A stretch of DNA of 64,000 nt from Gordius sp. MW1 (Eukaryota; Nematomorpha; Gordioida; Gordea; Gordiidae), in contig OZ038526.1 of NCBI GenBank assembly GCA_964036665.1, positions 9,486,001 through 9,550,000 on the forward strand, in the 5' to 3' direction. Below, in pieces: positions 11,635-24,901 of this stretch. A model generated the notes under the pieces. That model was not told the origin of the DNA and did not search any database. It saw only the letters and a list, made by a program, of their open reading frames with translations. Made by a program: the position numbers and the translations under genes. Position 1 is the stretch's first letter; each line of letters starts with the position of its first letter.

Positions 11635-11740
11635 CTGCGGTAAAATGAAAAAGAATACAAATATGAGAAGTTCATATAGCACGAATTGTAATAATTTTAA
11701 CCCAACTTTTAGGTATTTTACTTGCTTAACAAAATAATTT

Positions 11741-12471
11741 TTAGGTTTATCATTGACAAACTATAACTGTTAATGTATGTGCAGTTTAATCAAATTGAAT
11801 AAATTAATGTTTTAATATTATGGGGTGCCGTTAAAAAATACGATTCTGGAGTTCTATACTCTCATAGGTTTAGCGAAGAAACGTGGCTCCCATTTTCTAC
11901 CTAATAATATGTTTTTTAATTTTGATAGTGATAAAAGAAATTATGAATATAGATTTTGTATCTTCAAACTTAATTTTTGGCCAAATAAAGCATCTTTATG
12001 TATCATTATTATATAAGTTTAAGCATTATTTATAAAAAATTAAAACATAAAATTGTGTGTCTTATATTTTGAAAAACCATATTAGGCTTGTACATTAAAT
12101 GAATCCCATTCACATTTTGCTAGACCAACATGGTTAATTTAAAAACATCTTAATTTATTTTTAATAGCCTGTTAATAAAACATAAATTTACGGTTATCGA
12201 AATTATTCAATAGATGTTGCTATTGTAAATGATAGTTTAGCATTTCATAAAATATTTTATGGACCCTAAATCTTGCATTTATTATTTAATTTTTCATATA
12301 CAAAGTGTAGTTCAATAAAATCGTGTATAATTAAATAATTGTAATTTTTTAGATTTAAATGCAATTTAAAACTTTTAAAGATATTAGAAGATTTTTACCC
12401 TCCTAAAGAATATTATTTGAATGGGGAGATGTTAATTAGAGGTTTATTATGGGATTTACAAACATGTTACA
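11741..12471. other. Intergenic DNA
   Basis: AT-rich. It may contain the missing first exon of the minus-strand gene, but no convincing ATG exon of matching phase was found. No other gene seen. Confidence 0.4.
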
Positions 12472-12648
12472 CATGGGCGTACGCAGGTTTTGAATTAGGG
12501 GGGGGGGGCAAAACGTTCAAAAGTTCATTTAGAGGGGGGCAAAACATAATTTTTTTTAATTTTACAATGATTTTTGCATTGAAAATTTTTTTTTTCATAA
12601 ATTAGGGGGGGGCACCGCCCCCCCCCCCCCCCCCTGCGTACGCCCATG
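12472..12648. mobile_element. CATGGGCGTA MITE
   Basis: Ends CATGGGCGTACGCAGG and CTGCGTACGCCCATG are flanked by a perfect 8-bp duplication ATGTTACA. G-run and C-run arms would fold into a hairpin. It carries no coding sequence. Confidence 0.9.
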
Positions 12649-15208
12649 ATGTTACAAAAAATGCGATTAAGTAGTGCTAATTTTGTTTCATCTATTAGAT
12701 CTTACCCTAGTTTAATCTTATAAATTCTTATATTTCCGTGACAAGAACTTGTTGAAGAACTATATTGAACTATTCAAATTTAAATTCAGGGGGTGGGGGA
12801 GGTTTAAATTAGATAAGATTTTCGTAAAAATAAATCGATATTTGCGTAAACTATCCATAAATCCCAATAGATTCAAATAAAATATTAAAATTACGATTTT
12901 AAGTTGTTCCCTTGGTATAGAATTATTCATTTTTAAATTAAAAAAGCAGGCTCATAAAAGGTAATAAGGTTTCAGAATAATTTTAATTAGATACGTGTTG
13001 AATTAGGATTTTATTTAAATCAACTTCTGTTTTCCCATGTGAACCCATGAAAACTTATTGAAAAATTTAAGCAATCATTTCGTATAATTGAAAAATAATA
13101 AAATTTAATCTTAAGATTTTTAATGAATGTTGATTAGATAAAAGTTTTTCAACTTACCATGCTGTTGTAGATTTTCAGAACCCGGGGTTCAATCTTGGGA
13201 ATGAAGTAGACTTCACTGGGTGTATTAAAAATAGGGGGAAAAACACAGAATGCGCTAGGAGAATTGTGAGAAACGTTAATTTTTATTTTGGTGACAACGA
13301 CCTGTGATAGTTATTATCGCACCCGACCTAGGTAAGGTATAACGGCTCAATTAAGCGTGTGCGACGAGTGATGAGATAATTTTTTTTTTTTTTACGAGAT
13401 ATTGATGGGCGATGACCCTGGACCAACAGGGGTTAGTTAGCTTAATTAGCCCTGGCACACTTAACACAAACTGAAATGGTAGGTGCGAGGAGTCTTGGGC
13501 TAATCACTAACTTTGAAATGGGGTCAGAGTGGTTTTGTAGCAACGGCGAAAAATGTCATTTCTTGCGTCATTTTCTAGTATTTTATACTCTATCCCCACC
13601 CCCACTTGTTCATGTAATAATACTCATAAACTTATTAATCATGGCGGCGACGCAAGCCTTACTTCGATTAAGGGATAAGGGTGAAAGTTGGCTAGTGTTA
13701 GGAAAGTATAATTATAGTGATTTTGAAAGCTTCTAATCCACAAAGGTCACACGACCCCTTCCTCGATAATGTGTCGTCATCTGTGTGCAGCTAAGAGACT
13801 GTCACCACCACAGTCTTACCAGCAAAAGCGTCGCTATCAAGGTAAATGACGGGGCTTATAGTATTAACAAAAGGGTGGGATTAACACACTCTGTAAGTGA
13901 TGCACAGTGTAAGTGATTTAATACATAATTAAAGCTTAAAGATGCGAGAGGAGGGTTAAAAACCTAATTAGATAAAATGAAGCTTGTAAATATTTCCCAG
14001 GTAAAAATCGAATTAGGAAACAAAAAGGACATTTGGCAATAGTTTAATTCCGCACAGACATATTAAAGTTTATGCTCGTGTTGTAATAAAATTACTCGGC
14101 TTTCTCTTTTTAACTCAAGTAAAATTGCACATACTATTCATATACAAAAAATTAAACTGAATAAAAATTGAAAGTTATGACAATAAATCAAAAGATTTTA
14201 TTTAGTTAGAGAAAATAATTTCTTTTTTTATTGTGCGAGCTTAGATTTTATTATCCACGTACAAATTTGATCGCTTAAATGTTAGAAGCTGACTAAAAAC
14301 GAAATATTAAATAAATTAATTTTACCTTTTTCAAGTTGCGAAATTAGGTCAACCCCCCATTATAAAAATGTCACCCAAGCACGATACACTCAATCATAGG
14401 TGTCAAAGATCTTCGACTTTAACATAATTTTGCGACATTATCCTCATACTTTCACTCTTAATCAATATTTAATAAGTTGGGACGATTTGCCCCCGAAACT
14501 TAGTGGGGTCCGCGATAAGAGCTAAGGGCAACGAATGACAGGATAATTAAAACGAAAAGTAAGTCTTGGCCATTGCATAACTCTTAAAATGGGAGGGGAA
14601 AACGGTTTAAAAATATATAGTACCTTTTCATTAAAAAAAATATTAACACTTTTCCCATCAATTATTTTCGTTACCTCTTAATTATTCGTCAAACCCTTTG
14701 CAAATACAGTAAGTGTAATTAATGGAACAAAAAGCTATATATATATAGTTCTTTTTATCAATAAATCCATTTATTCGTGCTTTTTGGTAGATTTTTTATT
14801 TGCTAATCATGTATTTGCTAATTATGTTAATATCTTGTCTTCTTTATCGTGTATTATGTCCCAAAGTCGTGAGGTTTGTTTGAAAAATTTCCATCACGCC
14901 CCTATAAATTACAAAGCTAAATAAAGAGCGATTTTCCTACAAAGCAATGATCCAGGTTGATAATATTGGGAAAGAAAAATGAGTTGGAGCAAAAATAGGA
15001 CGGCTTTTGTGATAATGTTAACATTTTAATTATAATAATTTGACAGATATCACGTATTTAAAAACGAGAACCAAAATTCTCCATTAAAGCGTTTTATTCG
15101 AATGAGTCCGGCTTAAATTGAGGTTTTGATGCGTATTAATAGGGCATTTAAATAGTAATTAAATTTAATTTTTATTTATAAAAAATTTCGATAAACATAA
15201 CTCGGCGC
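12649..15208. other. Intergenic DNA, no gene recognised
   Basis: About 2.5 kb. The part from 13140 to 13900 is less AT-rich and includes a T-arm-like GGTTCAATCTTGGG at about 13190, but no full tRNA fold could be built and its open frames have no recognisable product. It could be old repeat sequence. Confidence 0.35.
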
Positions 15209-15215
15209 TATAAAT
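15209..15215 (+). promoter_or_regulatory. Possible TATA box of the 15319 gene
   Basis: TATAAAT lies 110 bases upstream of the ATG at 15319, which would put transcription start near 15240 and give a short 5' leader. No clear initiator motif is seen at the expected place, so this is tentative. Confidence 0.35.
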
Positions 15216-15318
15216 CAAATGCAAAAATAAATTACATATATAGATTTTACAATAAATAGAGCTATAGTCATAAGCAAATAATGAAACACTTTGTTTATAA
15301 AATCAAATTTTCCAAGCG

Positions 15319-16359
15319 ATGCGAGCCTTCAGCCCTGCTCTAATGGTGATGACAATCCTTTTGGCCATGTCAATCGTGTCGATATACCTACCGACGGCAA
15401 CGGCCACTTATTTTAACGGACCACACCAACATTTACATCACCAACCACGACACATAGTTGCACCCCCTCATTCGCCCGTCTATCAGCAGAGTAAAAAAGG
15501 AGCAGGTCCCGTGCTTCATCACCAGCAGCCTATCATCATTCCATCTGTCGTTCCTATCCATGGTCATGGTAAAAAGAGTTACCGACCGCAGAAAGGTTAT
15601 CACGGCAAAAAACGTTACTACATCGAATCGACGTCGACTACGACCTGTAGCTCAAGCAGTTCCACCACCGAATCGCCGCGAGTCAAGATTATCGTAGTAA
15701 AAGCATTATCAGCTGGCGGCCCTAAGCATTCGTACAATAGAGGCAAGTACAGCAACATCAAGGACGACTTGGTCTCACTCAACGAAGTCAAGGGTCGGAA
15801 AAGGCTAGCCTACTACTCTCAATCTAAGCATCTGGGATATCAAAGGGGTGGTGAACCGTTGTTGGGCGCCCAAGATGGCTCCATCCCCCTAAGAAAGTTA
15901 TTTGAGAAAGCACAAAACATGAGAGCAGCTGTACCCCAAGGTAGAGCAGATCCAGTTTCGGGCCCGAGAGCAAGTCCCCAGCTCAGAAGCAATCAAAACT
16001 CAGGAGGTTTAGGTTATGATGGAGTCCTCGATCAAGCACCACGCACAAATGGCGTTGCAAGGGGAAGGAACACGGGGATAAGAACAAATTCAGTGTCTGA
16101 CACTAGAGGCAACGGACCAGTCGGTGTAGCGAGGAGACCTCTTACTACCGCGAGTTCACTCTCCGTTCCCCTCCCCTTTCAACCCTTACCCTCTGGTGGT
16201 AGCGATCAGGGTCCTTTATTTTTTCCCAAAACTAGAACGGGTTCCAAAGGCTACATCGTCCACGACTTAGCCGCCATGGCTGATAATAACATCAAAGGTG
16301 ACGTCGGTTTGTTTTTTGAGCGTGCCGACATCGCCGATTTCTTTCGCATGGGACAATAA
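15319..16359 (+). CDS. Secreted His/Pro/Ser-rich protein (orphan)
   Basis: A complete single-exon frame of 346 residues with purine at -3 of the ATG. Residues 1 to about 30 are a typical signal peptide: MRAF start, hydrophobic core MTILLAMSIVSIYL, and a TATATY cleavage region. Residues 30-95 are rich in His, Pro and Gln (HQHLHHQPRH, HHQQPIIIP) and lead to a Lys/Tyr/Gly-rich segment. A Thr/Ser block follows near 103-120, then a short hydrophobic strand (VKIIVVKAL). The middle is Gly/Arg/Asn/Ser-rich and probably disordered. The C-terminal 40 residues are different: acidic and hydrophobic (GYIVHDLAAMAD, FFERADIADFF), and may be a functional module. No family was recognised. Composition suggests an extracellular or cuticular protein. 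An AATAAA signal lies 103 bases downstream. Confidence 0.78.
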   Translation: MRAFSPALMVMTILLAMSIVSIYLPTATATYFNGPHQHLHHQPRHIVAPPHSPVYQQSKKGAGPVLHHQQPIIIPSVVPIHGHGKKSYRPQKGYHGKKRYYIESTSTTTCSSSSSTTESPRVKIIVVKALSAGGPKHSYNRGKYSNIKDDLVSLNEVKGRKRLAYYSQSKHLGYQRGGEPLLGAQDGSIPLRKLFEKAQNMRAAVPQGRADPVSGPRASPQLRSNQNSGGLGYDGVLDQAPRTNGVARGRNTGIRTNSVSDTRGNGPVGVARRPLTTASSLSVPLPFQPLPSGGSDQGPLFFPKTRTGSKGYIVHDLAAMADNNIKGDVGLFFERADIADFFRMGQ

Positions 16360-16461
16360 ATTGTTTGTATGTTATGTGTGACCGTGCGAATATCCAAATA
16401 ACAATGAAATTGTACTTTTTGATAAATATATATATGATTTTGATACAATCTTATTATTTAT

Positions 16462-16467
16462 AATAAA
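16462..16467 (+). terminator. Polyadenylation signal of the 15319 gene
   Basis: AATAAA just over 100 bases after the stop codon, the usual spacing for a short animal 3' untranslated region. Confidence 0.5.
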
Positions 16468-17324
16468 CATAGATAGTATGCCTTATGTGGTACACAAATA
16501 AATAGGATAACCAAATTGAATCTTTTACAGATAGTAAACATTTCATAACTTTATTAGATCAACTTTACAGATATGCTAAGCAATTAAAAATTATAGATAT
16601 TATAAAACTTAAACCAAAAACTTTTTTTTTAAATTTATTTTAATTTACCAAGTTATTTTTGATTTTTTTACGAAAAACTAATATTGGAACATTGCTTTCC
16701 AGACGCATATTTGAAAAGCGGCAGGAAAGTTTATCTTAACTATAATTCCAATCATATATATTTGAATAGGTTTTAATCATCGAGGATTATATATATATAT
16801 ATTTTGTTTTTCTTTAAAATGAATGTCTATTATTAAAATTATAAATTATTTAAGCGAATAAATGTCAAATATTTTAAAACTGATGTGATTTTGAAATTAT
16901 GGGAATAATTTCTTTTACAATAATAAAATTTATTAAGAACTAAGGGGAGATATTAAAAACTTAAACTGAAAGACCTAGAGTAGACGAAATTGCATTTTAA
17001 ACTCGTTAATTTTCGTTTAAATAATTTGCTGAAGTCTTTTAATCCCAGAAAGGAAATATAGTCCTTCCTCCTATTTCGGCAAAAAATATTGGTGATACTT
17101 GTCTTATCTAAAAACACAAAAAAAACTGTTTCTATTGCATAGCTACGTTCGGAAATATTTAAGGTACCAAATTAATTCAATAACTAGTCTGAATAATATA
17201 ATTACTTTGAAAATAGATCTTATCGACAAAATGTTATTTTTATTATCTTGCGATGGGTGGCTGTATCGTTACAGGCACCCCATCATTAAAAGACTTGAAA
17301 GTATCCATAATTATACAGGTTTAC
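16468..17324. other. Intergenic AT-rich DNA
   Basis: No gene recognised. A short AT dinucleotide run lies near 16790. Confidence 0.4.
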
Positions 17325-17830
17325 ATACCTCGGCTCGATACACATTAAGATTGAGGTTGCACAACAGAAGTCAATGCCCGGGTTCAAAAAGGATGTTAAA
17401 TGGCGAAATATATTAGACTCCACATCAATCGTCAGACCGGTGTTACTTAATGGAAGTCAAACATGAGAATCAAACACCACGGAAGAAAAGCTAGTGTAAG
17501 CCATGGAGATGAGAAGGATACGGTGGAGCTTGGGGTACACTAAGCTCGACCATATAACGAATGACTTTCTCCGGACGATAATGGGTATTTAGCCTATGGC
17601 GACTAGATTACCGAAAATCATCTAAGGTGGAATGGCCATATACTAAGAAGAGAGACGAATGATATAAATCGAAAAGTACTGGACATGGGCGTACCGGGGA
17701 AGAGAGAAAGACCTAATGTCACGTGAAAAGGGCAAATGTACAAAGTTAGAGAACTAAGAAGATTAACCAGGACATTGCACTTATTCGATCAATATGGAAG
17801 AAACCAAAATAAACCGGGCCAAATACTTGA
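17325..17830 (+). pseudogene. Decayed LINE reverse-transcriptase C-terminal fragment
   Basis: Translation with frameshifts gives, in order, recognisable pieces of the C-terminal region of non-LTR reverse transcriptases of the RTE/craniofacial-development-protein-2-like type. These are a YLGS-like motif followed by TTEVNARVQKG (about 17325-17395), VRPVLLNGSQTWE (about 17432-17475), AMEMRRIRWSLGYTKLDHI (about 17498-17560), and a remnant of the GHV...PGKRGRGRP block (about 17630-17720). Many stops are present and no catalytic core remains. It is a dead fragment. Confidence 0.75.
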
Positions 17831-18054
17831 TAAAGAAGACTATGCCTTATTATTAAAGGGCACGTTATCTTATTCATTTATAATATAATTATAATATTTT
17901 AAAAGCAATAACCCTATTGTCTTTGCATCATTACAAATCAAACTCATTTAAATTAATCGTTTTGAATTAGGCAATATATTTTGACATTTTTTATTAGAAA
18001 ATACCATACAGGATTAATTTTAAACGATAGTTGTAGATGATATAAATAAATCAA
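17831..18054. other. Downstream flank of ALKBH4
   Basis: AT-rich. The minus-strand polyadenylation signal could be the AATAAA complementary to TTTATT near 17990. Confidence 0.35.
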
Positions 18055-18996
18055 TTAGTGTTTAGGATCGATAACATTGCATATACCGTCGGCGTATTCA
18101 CGCAGCGTAGTAACGAGTCGACGATCATAAACATGGCCTGGTGCGATGCCGTGCATCCAATCATACCTTGCCTCCCCGTGTAGTACTAACAAGGAGAGAC
18201 GAGGCATAAAAATACGAATCAGGGTGTTGGGGTGTTTGGTTGGTTCAACTAAACTTAAAATCGTATGTGATGCTAAGTTTAAGGAAACCAACCTATCGCC
18301 CCAAGCCCATGTGTCGTCGTAGTGAGGGTCTATGCCAGAACCTCGTGCGGGTTCGTATTCCAAATTGCACAATTCAACGGGATTAAACCCCTGAAAAATT
18401 CCATCAGAATGTGGCGATTTTTGAATGTCAGAAAGTATATTATCAACCAAGTTATAGCCCGAAAATTGATGAGGAAACGAAGATTGACGTATCTTTTGTC
18501 TTTTAAAATTAATACGAGGCCCAAAGTCTTGCTTGCGACGTCCTGATTGTGAACCCATCCAACAAGCGCTATCTATTGCAGAAATAAGGCTTTGTTCTTG
18601 GGATGGACTTAATGCATATTCTTTCAAATATATGCCATCTATGTTTATTGATTGAGATGTAATATCACATTGACCATTGATATTATCATCATTAGTATGT
18701 AGTGGACAAGTCTTCAGGTTAAACATTTGAACAAATTTACGATCTCTGCATTCTTTAATATTATTTGTTAAATTTGGTGCCAAAAATGGCCATGTTTTGT
18801 CAATGTTGTTGGCTGGCCATGCTTTATTTTTACATTCAGGACAGTAAATATATAAATTATATAATTCAAGATTTATTTTGTCTGTAATGGGGGAGGTATT
18901 TTGATTGGTGTCAGAAATTTTATCACTGTTTTTTGAATCACATATGCGACAATGTCTGATACCTTTGCACCAACACATAGCTGGAGAGATATTCAT
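18055..18996 (-). CDS. ALKBH4: ALKBH4-like Fe(II)/2-oxoglutarate dioxygenase
   Basis: A 313-residue, apparently single-exon protein. The first in-frame ATG is at 18996-18994; the codon before it in the open frame is TTG and is not a start. The N-terminus has the ALKBH4 cysteine signature CWCKGIRHCRIC (residues 8-19), followed by an extra Cys-containing stretch (YCPECKNKAW). The catalytic half has SGRRKQDFGPRINFKRQK, a classic ALKBH4 match, CNLEYEPARGSGIDPHYDD with the iron ligands H225 and D227, the distal histidine H282 in DWMHG, and the arginines of RRLVTTLRE that bind 2-oxoglutarate. ALKBH4 in animals is reported to demethylate actin and is linked to cytokinesis and chromatin regulation. 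All key residues are present, so it should be active. The lack of introns, next to a many-intron flippase gene, could mean a compact gene or an old retrocopy that stayed intact. Confidence 0.95.
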   Translation of the reverse strand: MNISPAMCWCKGIRHCRICDSKNSDKISDTNQNTSPITDKINLELYNLYIYCPECKNKAWPANNIDKTWPFLAPNLTNNIKECRDRKFVQMFNLKTCPLHTNDDNINGQCDITSQSINIDGIYLKEYALSPSQEQSLISAIDSACWMGSQSGRRKQDFGPRINFKRQKIRQSSFPHQFSGYNLVDNILSDIQKSPHSDGIFQGFNPVELCNLEYEPARGSGIDPHYDDTWAWGDRLVSLNLASHTILSLVEPTKHPNTLIRIFMPRLSLLVLHGEARYDWMHGIAPGHVYDRRLVTTLREYADGICNVIDPKH

Positions 18997-19111
18997 ACCC
19001 AATTTGTTAATTTCTTATGAGAATAAATATGTGCATTTATGGTCAAGCCTTAGAGGTGTGCTGCATTTTGTGAATTATTGTAACTTAGCTATTAAAAAAG
19101 AATATATATAA

Positions 19112-19776
19112 TGCCACTATATATGTACAAATCAAACACTAATTTATATATTTATTTATGCAATGTAAAAAATTATATTAAATAATTTAGGATAGAATAA
19201 TTATAAGCTTGTTACAAAGGTAAGTGTTAAACCAAAAACGTTTTGCAATAGGAATAATTGTAATTAAAAAATATGGGTTTACCGCAGAAGGATCCAAAAG
19301 TTGCATGTGTGACAAAACGTTATGAGTTTGATTATATTTATATTAAACCTTTAAAGTTTAGCATGTTTATGTCTAGATAGAAAAAAATGCAATGCCCTCT
19401 TGTTATTTTTTTGTTAATAGAGCTTTTTATATTTATTGATGAATTAATAGACAATCATAAATTAATTCTTTATAATATAATACATAAAATTTTTAATCTA
19501 AACTTATTATTAATATGGCTGGAAATTAAGTTTGATAGTGTAGGTAGACTATTAGCATCTGTAATATTTTAGCCAAAAATTAGGATTTTACCTTGTTTTT
19601 CAATTAATAAATTTATTTTTTAGATTCAGATAGAGCAAAATTCTAAATTTTTTGCGATTTTATATAGCTATTTTGCTCTATCTGCATTTTTAGCAGCAAG
19701 TTTTACGATTTTGTAGACATTAAAAATAAAATGACGACTTCTGACCTAAAATTTTAAAATAAATATGAGATTATAA
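19112..19776. other. Intergenic DNA upstream of ALKBH4
   Basis: AT-rich. It holds a short hairpin at 19627-19684, annotated separately. No gene seen. Confidence 0.4.
19627..19684. repeat. Perfect 14-bp inverted repeat (CAGATAGAGCAAAA)
   Basis: CAGATAGAGCAAAA at 19627-19640 is repeated inverted at 19671-19684, giving a hairpin with a 30-base loop. Similar single motifs GCAGATAGAGCA and GCAGATAGGGCA occur at about 20907 and 21073. Confidence 0.7.
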
Positions 19777-20099
<323 letters not shown>

Positions 20100-23000
20100 A
20101 TTATGACTATATTACTCCAATAACTTAAATTATTTTACTTTTATAAACAATTTTAATGTAAATTATGGCTATGTACGCGGCAAATTTTTTAAAATAAAAA
20201 TATGAGGTGATAAATGTATATAATTAAATTTCTAATACAATTACGATTAATATCCTTTATTAAGCTCTAAACCCTTAACTGAGGTCAATTTGTATAGGGG
20301 TTAATATTATTTTTCTTACATATAAATGCTACCCCTCTGAAAAGCATTATTATATTAGACAATATTAATTGTTATATAAATAATATACAGATACAAAATA
20401 ATTGCAAACGCTTATTCCGACATTTTTGATTTAAAAAAATATGGAAATGTATTTTTTTCTTGAAAACTAATTGCCTTCTATGACGGGGCAGATATATTAT
20501 AAATTTGCTATTATACAAGCTTTTTTTCAATCAGGCATCTTCCTTTGCCAGCATCTAAATTTGCAATTTGTACAATCCTTAATATTTCCTTTGTGAACAT
20601 TTTTTTTTATAAAATTTCCTTTAATATTAACATTTCCCCATATAAATTTTCTTTTCCGAGCTTCATAGATTTTGTCTTGCAACTATCATTATCAGTTTCT
20701 TGATTTATACCCTTAAAACTATTGTAAAAGTTATGGCTATATTTTTATATTAATTTTACTTAACTTCATCCGAAATGGTTATTATTTTATCAAAGTTTGA
20801 CATACCACAATGTGAAAAATAATCGTAGAAATATTATTCGAATTAAAATTCAAAAGCAGACGATTTATTCACGTGATTTAATGCGCGTTTGCTATTGGAT
20901 AATTGCAGATAGAGCAAACCAATTTTAAAAAATATCGATATTCGGGATTTAAGCGAAATAAGAACCCTAATAGCGAAGACAAAAAATATTTTTTTCGCAT
21001 TTTTTAAAAAGTTTATGATAAAATATATAAAATCTACAGAATAGCACTTTTACTGTAAATTTTTAAAAATTGCAGATAGGGCACTCCAATTCTCAGGTAG
21101 CGATTGTGCTTTAAAGATTTTTTTTATAAGCAAATGCTTTTTTGCTTGCAAGAATATTTAATTCTAATTTTAGGCAATCAAAGAACAGAACTTTTTTATA
21201 AGCTCTAATTAAGCAGAAAAGACACTTTGTTTTTTCGAAATTGTGCGAATGATCACCAAAAAACATGTAATTTTTATAGTTTGCTCTCATGTCTCATATT
21301 AACATATTCAACGATATAAATAATAAACTTTGTCAAAACAGTTACTTTGCGTTAAATATTAATTTTAAATTTATAACTGTATCATTAAAATTAAATGGTT
21401 GAAGATATAATTTCGTTTAAAACGTCCTAGTTCTATTAAACACGCTTATTAGGGGTATTGAACTATACATATTAAATTAAACAATTATTAATCGAGTGAG
21501 ACAAGCTTTTAATGGGTGTTTAATATAATAAACTATAAAAAAACTGACAAATTTTTTAATTGAAAATTATTGGTCTTGTATTTAATATATATATAAATAG
21601 CTAATTAATTAGGTTGTCAAATAAAATTTATATCTGAATCAAGATTGGCAATAGAATCAATCGTACATCAATTTATTAATTAATATATCAAATATTGCAT
21701 GGAAATCCATGCGTTAGTATACTATAAGTATAAGACATAATATTATAAATTATGTGAATAAGCATTGAAAATGAACAACCATTTTGCATGCTTTAACATT
21801 TATTAGTTAGCAAATATCAAATATCATATATTTTCCTTTGGAATAAGTTTTGAGATATATTTTTTTGAACTTTGCAGTTTATTATTCTTGCTAAGTAAGA
21901 GATAATTGACTGTTTTATAAAGGAAAGTATAGCCATACAAGAAATGCACAACATTTCAGTTCCTTATAAATTTTTCCCTTCGAGTCGCGATGGATTATCC
22001 TATTAATTAAAAATTCATTAAAAAAATATTTTTTTATGTATTCTTACGTGTAGGAAATTATGATCTCTCTTAAAATCCAAAGGTAGTTTTTGTAATATTT
22101 TAGCACGCAATTTCTAGCAGAAAGTTGTACGCAAGGCATTACCATATATAGAATAGTGGTGTTTTACCAAATTCTTATTATGAGTCTATGTATCTAATTT
22201 TTGTAAAAACCAAACGATAATAACTCAAACTAATATAGTTTTTATTTTAAAGAAATAAATATATTGTTTTTTTAAATAGCGCTTTAGTATTTTTGTTTTA
22301 AAATAATTAAATTAATTATACATAATTTATTTATAATTTCATCCCTTTTAAAATCTTTTGTTTCGTTTAACATTGACTAAATTCGTGTGGTTTAAATTAT
22401 AAAATAGGTTTAATTGCCATAATTATCTATCAGGACACTGAATTAATTTTTTTTCAAAATTAAATTAAATAAAGCCTAACTTAAAATACATAACATATGA
22501 TTAAAACTAATTTTGCCTATTGTAATGAATAATTTTTATTAAATAAATTGCACAAAAATCTTGAAATCTTTTTTAATTTTGTTTTAATAATAATAACAAT
22601 TATATTTCACGACTTTTGTTATAATTAACTTTAAATAGTTTCCTTTTACAATGCTTAAATATATAAAAATCTATGCTGTTTAAGCTATTCCCGCGTCAAC
22701 ATTGAACTTGAGTATTAAATTCTGATAATATTTTTTCAATCTAAAATATTTATATTTTATCTCAATTTCTATACCCTATAAGTAATTACCTTTAAATATA
22801 AGTGATTCAATTTCTATCGGGGAAAAAACATTCACAAAGGTCCCTATTATTAAGCAAAATCAATCTATGAAAATGAATAGGATGGAATGGTATACATGCC
22901 AATTTGAAGGCAATACATAAACGCGCGAAAAATGAAGGTCCCTTTCTACACGCGATTTCTATAAAAGTTGTAATCTTGCCTCACATCATATTGTATGGAA

Positions 23001-24900
23001 CCTAGGGTGACCTCCTAGTAGTTTCAGTTAAAATAAAGCCCACTTGACATTGATTTATCAGGGGTGAGAGTTGGATCCATTTATTCGTTTAAAAGGCACA
23101 CTCTTAACTACTTTTATTACGCATTTTATAAGGAGCGTCATAGATTTTAAATTTACAAAAACGCATATCGAATATAAAATTATTTCATCTTATAAAAGGT
23201 GTCATGACCAGGACTTTCGTTATTCTATTCATTCTCGTAAGTCATCCCCCTAGCGAGCGTCGTTTATTTGATACCAAATCATTTGCTTAGAGATATTTAA
23301 AATGCAAGTTTGATTCTAATCATGGGTCAAATCTTTGCGATTTACTATAGTGAGCTGGAGTATGTTATTATTTAACATAAGCAACATTGATATTTAAAAA
23401 TGAATAACTTTTCTTAAGTTTTTGTTATATACCCTGTAATAAGATCCAATGATGAAATATCCTATTTTTTGAGCAATCCATCAAAAGGAGCATTAATCCT
23501 AATTATATCAAATTTTTTAAAATGATTTACGTCAAAATCCTTACCACTTTTACCTTCAATTAGATTTGTGTAACCGTTTCCAACTTTTGAATACTGATGC
23601 AGTTTTTTATTTTTTATATATACCTAAATGTTATTTTCTTAATTTGAGATTCAGTCTTAAAGAACATTTTCCACGCGTTTCTACCTTAAACTTGGCATCA
23701 TAATTATTTCAAAGAATAATTTTGAATTTTTAAAATATTCGAATTAGCTCACATAGCTAAATATTTTCCTATTTGCACTGCTATTCCAAAAAAGTTATTC
23801 AGTATTTTAACCTTTAAAAACATGTTTCATGCATGTTTTTGTTTTAAAGTTATTTTTTCTACCTGACACTTTTTCGTTTTCACCAAAATTAATATTTAAA
23901 AGGGTTGTATTATGCCCTCACGATCTGTGGGTTAAAGTTAATTCGGATTAATCGAACGCTGCATTGATATTAACTAATAGGTCGGGTGAAATTCCGATTA
24001 AAATTTTTAATATGAGTAAATCAGGTTAGGAAAGGACGCAAAAATAGTTAAGAAGGTTCTCAAGTTTTTTGCTGAGTTTTTCAAATGTTTGACAATTGCT
24101 TAGTTGGAAATCTTGCAAAGTTTTTTTAAATTGTATATATTTTAATCAAACAAACAAATTTTAATGCATACGGATACACTGTCTCTCAAAAATCGGATTG
24201 TCGTTTTTAAAATAGTAATCATAAAATTTATAAAATTTTAGCTTATTTTCCTTCACACTTTATTTTTGATGGTTAATATATAATAAATAAATGATGAATT
24301 TATAAATTTACAATTATTTTTATGTATAAATCATACGTATAGATTAATAAATTTTTCATTTTTACATTTTTTAACATTGTTCGTTTATACTTAACATATT
24401 AGCTCATTAGCTTAAAGCAATTAAAAATTTTTTCAAACGGAATATGTTGAGAATTAACTTATGGCATTTTTTAGAAAGTCTTTTTACTAAAATGCTTACA
24501 TTTTTTCTGAACCCATTATTGATTAGTATTTTCACCCAAGCTTAATGGGTCGTTTGGCTAATCCAGTGTCATTCATTCGTATCTTTAATAACTCTTATAA
24601 TTTGAATAAAATTATGGAAACGTGATTGTAATTATATTGATATTTTGCGACGCATTTCTAAAAAATCATTGCCTCTATAAACTAAGGGTATATTCTATAG
24701 TAAAATGATGCATATATAACGTTAGCTTATCACAATTGTAGCTGAATCGGTATTCATCGTGATAAGTTTAAAATAATATAGAACAAATAACAAATTAGAA
24801 TAAACCAATCAACTCCTATCAATTCTATAACTATTAACCGAGCATGATTGATCAACATTCTATAACTTGTTTATTTGTATGACATTAAGCTAAATTTTTA
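20100..24900. other. Gene-free AT-rich region
   Basis: Nearly 5 kb with no supported gene, RNA gene or delimited transposon on either strand. Open frames are short and of AT-rich chance composition. The recurrent GCAGATAGAGCA motif is the only pattern noted. Confidence 0.45.
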
Positions 24901-24901
24901 T

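Noticed and set aside
13185-13205. GGTTCAATCTTGGG resembling a tRNA T-arm
   Set aside because: No cloverleaf context on either side.
13476-13736. 86-codon plus-strand frame
   Set aside because: Crosses unrelated low-similarity DNA with no domain, and contains no signs of purifying pattern visible by eye.
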